A stretch of DNA of 64,000 nt, from NCBI RefSeq assembly GCF_000691525.1, contig NZ_JMDW01000008.1:620001-684000 (forward strand), read 5' to 3'. The notes under the pieces are model-generated. The model saw nothing but the letters and a program-made list of their open reading frames with translations, was not told where the DNA came from and ran no database searches. A program made the translations under genes and the position numbers. The DNA comes from Mycolicibacterium neoaurum ATCC 25795 (GTDB taxonomy: Bacteria; Actinomycetota; Actinomycetes; Mycobacteriales; Mycobacteriaceae). Below are positions 56,395 to 64,000 of the stretch, in pieces (within the stretch, counting starts at the first letter, position 1; every line of letters begins with the position of its first letter).

Positions 56395-56439
56395 GTACTG
56401 CCGGTAGTACTGCTCGCGTAGTGGTACCACCGGCAGTAC
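56395..56439. terminator. Hairpin terminator after icd
   Basis: GTACTGCCGGTAGTAC and GTACCACCGGCAGTAC pair around an ~13-base loop, 19 bp after the icd stop and 42 bp before the convergent hydrolase stop. There is one mismatch (G-U allowed). Probably a bidirectional intrinsic terminator without a long T-run, common in mycobacteria. Confidence 0.75.
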
Positions 56440-56481
56440 TACGTTTCGGGCCGCGTTGTTCGATCCGTGCGGGCGTCGCGC

Positions 56482-57321
56482 CTAGCCCGCCGGCGGCGCC
56501 GCCCGCGTCGGTTCGGTGTGCTGGTCGACGAAGTCGGCGATCAGCCCGCTGACCTGTCCGGGCGCCTCGAGCATCGGGATGTGCCCGACGCCCGGCAACC
56601 GGGTCACCTCGGCATCGGTGGGCAGATTCTCGATGAAGTACTTCGTCCCGCGCGGGCTGGGGAACACCCGATCTTTCTCGCACAGCACCAGCTGTGTCGG
56701 CACACCGACCTGGGCCAATTCCAGCAATCCCGGCAGTCGCAGGGTCTTGACCAGCAGTTGGACGTAGGCGGTGCAATGGGTCGCATCCTGTACCAGCGCC
56801 TCCAGATCCGCCCGGCTCGGACCATCGGCGGGCCCGCTGACCGGCAGCGTGGCGATCCGGGTCCCGAAGGGCGCGTCGAGGATGCGCGGGCCGAACAGTC
56901 GTGCCGCGATCAGGGCCGGCCCGCCGAGCAGGAACTTCAACACCGTCTCGTACTTGGTGGGGGAGTGCTGGCGCCAGCCGCCGGCCGGGGCGATGGCGGT
57001 CAGCGTGCGTGCCCGACCCCGTCGCTCCAGCTCGAAGGCAACCCAACCCCCGAGCGAATTACCGACGATATGCGCTGTCTCCCAGCCGATCTGATCCATC
57101 CGACGCTCGACGTCGTCGACCAGCGCCGCGGTGTCCAGGAACCAGGTGCCGGAGCGGGCGCCACCATGATGGCCGACCATGGTCGGTGCCAGCACCTCGA
57201 ATCGGCCCGTGCCGGCGAGTTGGCCGGCGACGGTGGACCACACGTTCTGTGAACACAGGAACGGATGCAACATCAGGACTGGTTCACCCGATCCGAGGTG
57301 GATGGGTGCGCGCTGGGTCAT
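56482..57321 (-). CDS. Alpha/beta hydrolase (Rv3338-like)
   Basis: This 279-residue hydrolase has the oxyanion turn LMLHPFLCSQNVWSTVAGQL, nucleophile elbow IVGNSLGGWVAFELERRGRA (Ser) and the C-terminal catalytic His in LPGVGHIPMLEAPG. ATG 57321 is used; the longer upstream frame overlaps the divergent xthA promoter. Substrate unknown. Cytoplasmic. Confidence 0.9.
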   Translation of the reverse strand: MTQRAPIHLGSGEPVLMLHPFLCSQNVWSTVAGQLAGTGRFEVLAPTMVGHHGGARSGTWFLDTAALVDDVERRMDQIGWETAHIVGNSLGGWVAFELERRGRARTLTAIAPAGGWRQHSPTKYETVLKFLLGGPALIAARLFGPRILDAPFGTRIATLPVSGPADGPSRADLEALVQDATHCTAYVQLLVKTLRLPGLLELAQVGVPTQLVLCEKDRVFPSPRGTKYFIENLPTDAEVTRLPGVGHIPMLEAPGQVSGLIADFVDQHTEPTRAAPPAG

Positions 57322-57422
57322 AGCGCTCGACAGTATGGCGGTACCCCGGGTACCGCAAGATCCGACGGCGGCGACCGGGGGAATCCCTGCGGTGTCGGTG
57401 CGCTCCACTAGGGTCGTCGTCC

Positions 57423-58235
57423 GTGATCGTCACCACCGTGAACGCCAACGGCATCCGTGCCGCGGTCAAGCAGCGCTCCGAAACCAACCTCGGCATGCTG
57501 CCCTGGTTGAAGGAGACCGAAGCCGACGTCATCTGCCTGCAGGAGACCCGCGCCGACGACGCGCAGCTGGCCGATGCGCTGGCCCCGGCACTGGCCGACG
57601 GTTGGCATCTCGCCTCGGCCGAGCCACATGTGAAGGGCCGCAACGGTGTCGCGGTGCTCTCCCGGACGCCGTTCGACGCGGTTCGCATCGGCGCCGGCGC
57701 CGATGAGTTCGCCGCCCACGGTCGCTACATCGAGGTCGACACCGCAGGCGTCACGGTGGCCAGCGTCTACCTGCCCACCGGGGAGGCCGAAACCGACCGG
57801 CAGCTGGAGAAGGAGCGGTTCATGGCCGCCGTGCAGGCACGGATGGCCGTGCTGCTCGATCGGGCGATGCACGACGGAAACGACGCCGTGCTGTGCGGGG
57901 ACTGGAACATCGCGCACACCGAGAACGACATCAAGGCCTGGAAGAACAACGTCAAGAAGTCGGGCTTCCTGCCCAGCGAACGGCAATGGCTCACCGATCT
58001 ACTGGCCACCGGCTGGGTCGACGTGGTGCGCGCGCTGCACCCCGATGTGCCCGGGCCGTACAGCTGGTGGTCGTGGCGCGGCAAGGCGTTCGACAACGAC
58101 GCGGGCTGGCGCATCGACTACCACCTGGCCAGCCCGGCGCTGGCCGCCCGCGCGGTCTCGGCGCGGGTCGAGCGCGCCGAGCTGTACGCCCTGCGCTGGT
58201 CCGACCATGCGCCGGTCACGGTGCAGTTCTCCTGA
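57423..58235 (+). CDS. xthA: Exodeoxyribonuclease III (AP endonuclease)
   Basis: This 270-residue EEP-fold nuclease has TTVNANGIRAAVKQRSETNL, the catalytic Glu in VICLQETRADD, LCGDWNIAHTENDIKAWKNN and the C-terminal SDHAPVTVQF. It removes abasic sites and 3'-blocks in base-excision repair. GTG start; the promoter is shared with the divergent hydrolase. trpS follows 100 bp downstream. Confidence 0.95.
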   Translation: MIVTTVNANGIRAAVKQRSETNLGMLPWLKETEADVICLQETRADDAQLADALAPALADGWHLASAEPHVKGRNGVAVLSRTPFDAVRIGAGADEFAAHGRYIEVDTAGVTVASVYLPTGEAETDRQLEKERFMAAVQARMAVLLDRAMHDGNDAVLCGDWNIAHTENDIKAWKNNVKKSGFLPSERQWLTDLLATGWVDVVRALHPDVPGPYSWWSWRGKAFDNDAGWRIDYHLASPALAARAVSARVERAELYALRWSDHAPVTVQFS

Positions 58236-58320
58236 CCGGCCGGGCGTCGTCGCCCGCATCGCCGACATTCATGGACGCCGGGTCGTCCGGTGGCAGGCAG
58301 GACCGCCGATGGTCGCATGA

Positions 58321-59364
<1,044 letters not shown>

Positions 59365-59374
59365 GGGGTAGCAC

Positions 59375-60433
59375 ATGGCCGGCCGCGACGCGGTAGCGAC
59401 AGCACAGTCCGAGCAGGACGGTCCCGGCTTCATGGACCGGCTGCGGAGTCGGTTCGCGTGGTTCAACCGGGTGATGCTCGCCCAGGAACGCTACAACGAC
59501 TGCAAGGGCGACTTCTACGCCGCCGGCATCACCTATTTCACCATCTTCGCGCTGTTCCCGCTGCTGATGGTCGGGTTCTCGATCGCCGGTTTCGTGCTCG
59601 CCAACCAGCCCGACCTGATGCTCGAGGCGGAGGCCAAGATCCGTTCGGTGGTCTCGGGGGACTTGGGCGCACAGCTGGTCGACCTGATGGACTCCGCCAT
59701 CGAATCCCGCGGCACGGTGGGTGTGATCGGTCTGGCCACGGCGGCCTGGGCGGGGCTGGGCTGGATGAACAACCTGCGCGAGGCTCTCAGCCAGATGTGG
59801 GAGCAGCGGCACGAGCCTGCCGGTTTCGTGGCGACGAAGCTATCGGATCTGGGTGCGTTGTTGTCGGCGTTCGTCGCACTGACGCTGACGATCGGATTGA
59901 CCGCGCTGAGCAAGGAGTCACCGATGTCCACGGTGCTCGGCTGGCTGGGACTGAGCGGTGTTCCCGGGTTGGGCATCGGGCTGCAGGTGGCGTCGTGGTT
60001 CGCCTCCCTGATCATCTCGTGGATGCTGTTCACCTGGATCATCGCCCGGCTTCCGCGCGAGTCGGTCAGCTTCCGCAGTTCACTGCGGGCGGGTCTGCTG
60101 GCCGCCGTGGCGTTCGAGATCTTCAAGCAGGTCGCCTCCGTCTACCTCAAGTCGGTGCTCACCGGCCCTGCCGGAGCGACGTTCGGGCCGGTGTTGGGTC
60201 TGATGGTGTTCGCCTATATCACCGCCAGGCTCATCCTGTTCTCGACCGCCTGGGCGGCCACGGCCGCGGAGAACCTGGCCGCCGCCCCTGTCGAACCGCC
60301 CGGCCCGGTGCTGATCCGGCCGCGGGTCCAGATCCGGGAGGGCATCGGATTACCCGGCGCCGCGGCCGGTTTCGCCGCGGGGGCTCTCGGAGGGTTGGGA
60401 CTGGCCAGGTTGCTCCGGCGTAATCGTCAGTGA
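59375..60433 (+). CDS. YihY/BrkB-family inner-membrane protein (Rv3335c-like)
   Basis: This 352-residue protein has six membrane helices. The family core is visible: DCKGDFYAAGITYFTIFALF, VGVIGLATAAWAGLGWMNNL and VTRSPRE-like LPRESVSFRSSLRAGLLAAV. A basic tail ends LLRRNRQ. GAGGGG precedes the ATG. YihY/BrkB proteins are of uncertain function, sometimes called virulence factor BrkB. Convergent with the SMR gene, overlapping its stop by 7 bp. Confidence 0.92.
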   Translation: MAGRDAVATAQSEQDGPGFMDRLRSRFAWFNRVMLAQERYNDCKGDFYAAGITYFTIFALFPLLMVGFSIAGFVLANQPDLMLEAEAKIRSVVSGDLGAQLVDLMDSAIESRGTVGVIGLATAAWAGLGWMNNLREALSQMWEQRHEPAGFVATKLSDLGALLSAFVALTLTIGLTALSKESPMSTVLGWLGLSGVPGLGIGLQVASWFASLIISWMLFTWIIARLPRESVSFRSSLRAGLLAAVAFEIFKQVASVYLKSVLTGPAGATFGPVLGLMVFAYITARLILFSTAWAATAAENLAAAPVEPPGPVLIRPRVQIREGIGLPGAAAGFAAGALGGLGLARLLRRNRQ

Positions 60434-60744
60434 CCGGTCAGCTTGAGCCCGACCACGCAGCCGATGATCCCGATGATGAGCGCCACCTTGATCGGCGAAG
60501 CGCTCTCGGTGCCGGTCAGCATCGCATAGCCCACCGTCAGCGCCGCGCCGATGCCCACCCAGATCGCATAACTGGTGCCGATCGGCAGCGTGCGCATCGC
60601 ATAGGCCAGACCGGCCATGGAGAGTATCAGCGCGACCCCAAATATCGCTGTGGGCCAAAGTCTGCTGAGGCCCTCGGACTTACCGAGCGCGGTCGCCCAG
60701 ACGGCTTCCAGCACCCCGGATATCACCAGCACGAGCCAGGCCAT
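60427..60744 (-). CDS. gdx: SMR-family guanidinium exporter (Gdx/SugE type)
   Basis: This 105-residue SMR protein has four helices and the Gdx signature: the essential Glu in SGVLEAVWATALGKSEGLSR and the TLPIGTSYAIWVGIGAALTV helix. EmrE-type drug exporters have a different helix-2/3 pattern (KxSEGF...YAxWxG), so the Gdx (guanidinium/H+ antiporter) assignment is preferred. It is strongly supported by the guanidine-III riboswitch just upstream. SD GGGAGG lies 8 nt from the ATG. Confidence 0.93.
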   Translation of the reverse strand: MAWLVLVISGVLEAVWATALGKSEGLSRLWPTAIFGVALILSMAGLAYAMRTLPIGTSYAIWVGIGAALTVGYAMLTGTESASPIKVALIIGIIGCVVGLKLTGH

Positions 60745-60760
60745 GGCACACCTCCCTTGG

Positions 60761-60802
60761 CTGCCGTCTTGTCGCTGGCCGGGTACGGTGCCTCTCGTCC
60801 GG
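60761..60802 (-). ncRNA. Guanidine-III (ykkC-III) riboswitch
   Basis: On the minus strand, CCGGACGAG, GGCACCGTACCCGG and CAGCGACAAGACGG follow one another in the order and spacing of the guanidine-III class. The 3' element overlaps the region just before the ribosome site (GGGAGG at about 60752-60757), so ligand binding can expose or hide the Shine-Dalgarno. It is expected to raise expression of the exporter when guanidinium is present. Confidence 0.9.
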
Positions 60803-60853
60803 TGTCACACGGTGACGTCATCGACGGTAGCAAATTCCGGTAGCGTCGCACCG

Positions 60854-61696
60854 GTGTCACTGGTCACCACCTGGTCCGCGGCGATGGGCCTGCGCACGCC
60901 GATCGTGAATGCCCCGATGGGCGGTGCCGCGGGTGGACGGTTGGCATCGGCGGTCACCGCCGCGGGTGGGTTGGGCATGCTCGGTCTGGGAAGCGCCGGG
61001 ACACCGGAGGTGTTGCGCCGTGAGATCGGTTTGGCGCACGGACGATTCGGGATCGGGTTGGTGCACTGGGTGATGGCCGAAAGCCCTGAGCTGCTCGATA
61101 TCGCGCTTGGGGCGCAGCCGGCGCTGTTGAGCGTCAGCTTCGGAACCGACTTCGCGTGGGTGCAGCGGGCGCACGATGCGGGGGTGACGGTGACGACGCA
61201 GGTGGCATCGGTCGAGGCGGCCCGGCGTGCCGTGGACGCCGGTGTCGACGTGCTGGTGGCGCGGGGCGCCGAGGGCGGCGGCCACGGTGAACCCTTGGTC
61301 GGCACCCTGCCACTGCTGACGGGAGTGCTTGACGCGGTGGATGTTCCGGTGTTGTCGGCAGGCGGAATCGGGTCCGCGCGCGGGGTGGCGGCGGTGTTGG
61401 CCGCGGGCGCGTCGGGGGCGTGGATCGGCACATTGTTCGCGGCCTGCCCGCAGGCGCTGACATCGGAATCCGCACGCGCCGAGCTGGTTGCCGGTCATGA
61501 CACCGAGCTGACCTCCGCCCATGACATCGCGGCCGGATACCGTTGGCCCGCCAACATTCCCGAGCGGGTGCTGCGCGGGTCGCCGGTCAATGCCGGTGAG
61601 GGTGTCGGCCAGCTTCGGCAGCCGGTGGACGCGGGCGAGCTGGTCGCCGCGCTGACCGCGGATGCCGAGGACCTGTTGCGCAGGCCGGTGCGGTGA
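60854..61696 (+). CDS. Nitronate monooxygenase-family FMN enzyme
   Basis: This 280-residue TIM-barrel protein has the NMO start TPIVNAPMGGAAGGRLASAV, a VARGAEGGGHGEP motif (catalytic-region Gly/His) and VPVLSAGGIGSARGVAAVLA, GASGAWIGTLFAACPQA (FMN phosphate). It is related to 2-nitropropane dioxygenases and enoyl reductase FMN domains; the true substrate is uncertain. GTG 60854 is used because the upstream frame overlaps the divergent riboswitch and gdx. Confidence 0.9.
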   Translation: MSLVTTWSAAMGLRTPIVNAPMGGAAGGRLASAVTAAGGLGMLGLGSAGTPEVLRREIGLAHGRFGIGLVHWVMAESPELLDIALGAQPALLSVSFGTDFAWVQRAHDAGVTVTTQVASVEAARRAVDAGVDVLVARGAEGGGHGEPLVGTLPLLTGVLDAVDVPVLSAGGIGSARGVAAVLAAGASGAWIGTLFAACPQALTSESARAELVAGHDTELTSAHDIAAGYRWPANIPERVLRGSPVNAGEGVGQLRQPVDAGELVAALTADAEDLLRRPVR

Positions 61697-61706
61697 GTCG
61701 CGTGGC

Positions 61707-62909
61707 TCAGGCGCGCTGACGGTTCATCGACCGGGCCACCATCATCAGGGCGAACACGATGATGGCCCCGACCAGCCCCACGCCGACACGTACGGGCACG
61801 GTGTCGGCGGGCGGTAGTGCGGTGGCGGCGACAGCGGTGGGATCCGGTGCCTCTTCGGTTTTCGCGACCGCCAGTGAGGGGTCGGCCTCGATGAGGGTGC
61901 CGACCTTGGTGCCCGGCGGTGTGGCGAAGCCGTAGTCGAGCAGGCGCGCGGCCTGCTCCCACGGCGCGATCGGTACCCGAGTTCCCTTGAGCATGACGGC
62001 AACCAGCCGACGCCCGTCACGTTCGGCCGCTCCCACGAAGGTCTGGCCGGCGTCGTCGGTGTATCCGGTCTTGCCGCCGAGCGCGCCGGGGTAGTTGTAC
62101 AGCAGCTTGTTGTCGTTCTCCAGCTCGTAGGCGGGCCACGGATACTTCTCGGTACCAACGATTTTGGAGAAGGTGTCGTTCTGCCACGCGTAGCGGTAGA
62201 ACAATCCGATGTCGTAGGCCGAGGTGCTCATCCCCGGGCCGTCCAGCCCCGACGGGGTGGCCGCGCGGGTGTCCCGTGCGCCGAGCTTGCGCGCCAGCGT
62301 GTTGACCTTCTGCAGTGCGGTGTCCATCCCGCCGAGCTGCATCGCCAGCGCGTGCGCGGCGTCGTTGCCGGACACCATCAGCAGCCCGTGCAGCAGATCG
62401 TTGATCGTGTACCGCTCGCCGTTCTTGACCCCGACACGGCTGCCCTCGGCGTGCTCGTCGCCCTCGGTGCCGTTGACGATGCGGTTGATGGGCAGTTCCT
62501 GGATGGACTGCATCGCGACGAGCACCTTGATGATGCTGGCCGGGCGATGCCTGCCGTGCGGATCCTTGGCGGCGATGACCTCACCGGTGTCCAGATCGGC
62601 AACCAACCATGCCTCGGCAGAGACATCCTCGGGCACCGGGCCGGTACCTGCGGCGGTCACGATGCCGCAACCGCCAAGCGCTTCGCCGCCCAACGGCGTC
62701 GCGGGAACCGGCAGCGCGCCCGGGGTCGGGTCACCCGGCTTGGGGACTTCCGAGGCATCGACCGCCGGCGGTGTCGTGGTGCGGTACGGGCAGGGGTCCG
62801 GCGCCGGTTCCGCACCAGCCAGCGGCGCGCTGACCAGCGCGGGACCCGCCAGCATCAATGCCGTGGTGACCGCGCAAGTCACTCGGCGCAACGTCGCGAA
62901 GGAAGCCAT
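61707..62909 (-). CDS. dacB1: D-alanyl-D-alanine carboxypeptidase DacB1
   Basis: This 400-residue secreted protein has a signal peptide ([23 protein letters not shown]), penicillin-binding motifs SxxK ([12 protein letters not shown]), SGN ([12 protein letters not shown]) and KTG ([13 protein letters not shown]), and a C-terminal membrane anchor ([20 protein letters not shown]). It trims the terminal D-Ala of peptidoglycan pentapeptides. Homologue of M. tuberculosis Rv3330. Convergent with the NMO-type gene (10-bp gap). Confidence 0.96.
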   Translation of the reverse strand: MASFATLRRVTCAVTTALMLAGPALVSAPLAGAEPAPDPCPYRTTTPPAVDASEVPKPGDPTPGALPVPATPLGGEALGGCGIVTAAGTGPVPEDVSAEAWLVADLDTGEVIAAKDPHGRHRPASIIKVLVAMQSIQELPINRIVNGTEGDEHAEGSRVGVKNGERYTINDLLHGLLMVSGNDAAHALAMQLGGMDTALQKVNTLARKLGARDTRAATPSGLDGPGMSTSAYDIGLFYRYAWQNDTFSKIVGTEKYPWPAYELENDNKLLYNYPGALGGKTGYTDDAGQTFVGAAERDGRRLVAVMLKGTRVPIAPWEQAARLLDYGFATPPGTKVGTLIEADPSLAVAKTEEAPDPTAVAATALPPADTVPVRVGVGLVGAIIVFALMMVARSMNRQRA

Positions 62910-62997
62910 GATGACTGCAGATTAGGAGACCGCGGACCGATTTTCGTCTCGCCACGCTGTGGCTGATGTGACTTGTGTGATTAATGTGATTTAACGT

Positions 62998-63059
62998 CAC
63001 CGACGGTGCACCCAGAGCGAGATGTGTGCTGCTTCCTCGATCTGTGTGCACCGTCGGTG
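62998..63059. terminator. Hairpin downstream of aminotransferase
   Basis: CACCGACGGTGCACCCAGA and TCTGTGTGCACCGTCGGTG form an 18-bp stem with one mismatch around a ~24-base loop. It lies 10 bp after the aminotransferase stop on its strand, fitting a terminator. The remaining bases up to dacB1 (62910-62997) hold its promoter, with repeated TGTGA-like motifs. Confidence 0.7.
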
Positions 63060-63069
63060 CTCGCGGCGC

Positions 63070-64000
63070 TCAGAGCCGGCGCGCCGCCTCGGACAGCACG
63101 TTGTGCAGGATGTCGTAGATCGCGTCGAACTCGGCCTGCCCGCTGATCAGCGGCGGCGCCAGCTGCACCACTGGGTCGCCACGGTCGTCGGCGCGGCAGT
63201 ACAGTCCGGCCTCCCACAGTGCCGGGGTCAGGAATCCGCGCAGCAACCGCTCGGACTCGTCGTCGTCGAAGGTCTCCTTGGTCGCCTTGTCCTTGACCAG
63301 TTCGATGCCATAGAAGAAGCCCTCACCGCGCACATCGCCGACGATCGGGAGATCGTAGAGCTTCTCCAGCGTCGCCTTGAATGCCGGCGCATTCTGTTTG
63401 ACGTGGTCGTTGATGCCCTCGCGCTCGAAGATGTCGAGGTTGGCCAGGGCGACGGCCGCCGAGACCGGATGTCCGCCGAAGGTGTAGCCGTGGCCGAAGA
63501 CGGTCTTTCCGTCGTCGAACGGCTCGAACAACCGGTCGCTGGCGATCATCGCGCCCAGTGGTGAGTAGCCCGACGTCAAGCCCTTGGCGCTGGTGATGAT
63601 GTCGGGCACATAGCCGAAGTCATCGCAGGCGAACATCGAGCCGATCCGGCCGTAAGCGCAGATGACCTCGTCGGAGACCAGCAGCACGTCGTATTCGTCG
63701 CAGATCTCGCGGACGCGTTCGAAGTATCCCGGCGGCGGGGGGAAGCATCCGCCGGCGTTTTGCACCGGCTCGAGGAAGACTGCGGCGACGGTGTCGGGGC
63801 CCTCGAACTCGATGGCCTCGGCGATGCGGTCGGCGCAGTACTGACCGAAGGCCTTCTCGTCGTGCGCGAACGGTTCGGGCGCGCGGTAGAAGTTGGTGTT
63901 CGGTGCGCGGAAGCCGCCCGGGGTCAGCGGCTCGAAGGGAGCCTTGAAGGCGGGTATACCGGTGATCGCCAGCGCGCCCTGCGGAGTGCCGTGGTAGGCG
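63070..64000 (-). CDS. Class-III aminotransferase (Rv3329-like), partial
   Basis: The C-terminal ~309 residues are visible, from AYHGTPQGALAITGIPAFKA at the right edge to SEAARRL. PLP-binding features are LLVSDEVICAYGRIGSMFAC (Asp) and the Schiff-base Lys in DIITSAKGLTSGYSPLG. The family includes omega-amino acid and diamine aminotransferases; the M. tuberculosis homologue at this position is Rv3329. The N-terminus lies beyond the window. Confidence 0.93.
   Translation of the reverse strand, partial: AYHGTPQGALAITGIPAFKAPFEPLTPGGFRAPNTNFYRAPEPFAHDEKAFGQYCADRIAEAIEFEGPDTVAAVFLEPVQNAGGCFPPPPGYFERVREICDEYDVLLVSDEVICAYGRIGSMFACDDFGYVPDIITSAKGLTSGYSPLGAMIASDRLFEPFDDGKTVFGHGYTFGGHPVSAAVALANLDIFEREGINDHVKQNAPAFKATLEKLYDLPIVGDVRGEGFFYGIELVKDKATKETFDDDESERLLRGFLTPALWEAGLYCRADDRGDPVVQLAPPLISGQAEFDAIYDILHNVLSEAARRL

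Noticed and set aside
60427..60744. EmrE-type multidrug exporter
   Set aside because: The sequence pattern and the guanidine-III riboswitch favour the Gdx guanidinium exporter subtype.

Overview
The window is high-GC actinobacterial DNA and almost certainly comes from a fast-growing mycobacterium (Mycolicibacterium-like). The evidence is MmpS/MmpL transporters, DUF732 and DUF5078 secreted proteins, a DUF222/HNH (13E12-type) gene, DnaE2 with a mycobacterial LexA box, MfpA, a Rv1747-type FHA-ABC protein, and the order of genes from 36 to 64 kb. That stretch follows the M. tuberculosis Rv3370c-Rv3329 neighbourhood in gene content.

1-12 kb is accessory metabolism: a metallo-beta-lactamase-fold hydrolase with an HxlR regulator; a TetR regulator divergent from a coupled operon (molybdopterin oxidoreductase, FprB-type ferredoxin/ferredoxin reductase, acetoacetate decarboxylase-like protein); and a convergent aromatic-degradation operon (FAH-family hydrolase, VOC dioxygenase-like protein, FAD monooxygenase) next to a PucR regulator.

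12-24.2 kb is a sulfide/persulfide module: TSUP exporter, sulfide:quinone oxidoreductase, persulfide dioxygenase-rhodanese, stand-alone rhodanese, a 56-residue Cys-rich protein, a YeeE/YedE sulfur transporter, a CsoR-family repressor whose copper-ligand His is replaced by Gly, and an MmpS-MmpL pair. Five copies of a 16-bp palindrome (ATACCC-N4-GGGTAT) sit upstream of these genes, including both copies of a duplicated mmpS. The second mmpS copy has been fused by deletion to the tail of an mmpL. A dead IS3-family element lies inside the module.

24.2-36 kb holds a membrane-anchored esterase with a NarL-type two-component system, a TetR/ABC-exporter pair with two palindromic operators, HtdY, a universal stress protein coupled to an APC permease, a DUF222/HNH protein, and the in-frame stump of an aldehyde dehydrogenase.

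36-64 kb is conserved mycobacterial core: SOS-controlled dnaE2; Rv3369/Rv3368c homologues; trmL; a conservon (sensor, roadblock, DUF742, GTPase) ending in mfpA; the Rv1747-like transporter; folD; metX-metY behind a SAM-IV riboswitch; monomeric isocitrate dehydrogenase; xthA; trpS-yihY; a Gdx/SugE-type SMR exporter behind a guanidine-III riboswitch; dacB1; and the C-terminal part of a class-III aminotransferase cut by the window edge.

The most interesting unit is the sulfur regulon. One repressor-type protein with cysteines but no metal-ligand His, five matching operators, a complete H2S-to-sulfite/thiosulfate detoxification pathway and an RND lipid-type transporter appear to be under one control. 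No tRNA, rRNA or CRISPR array was recognised.
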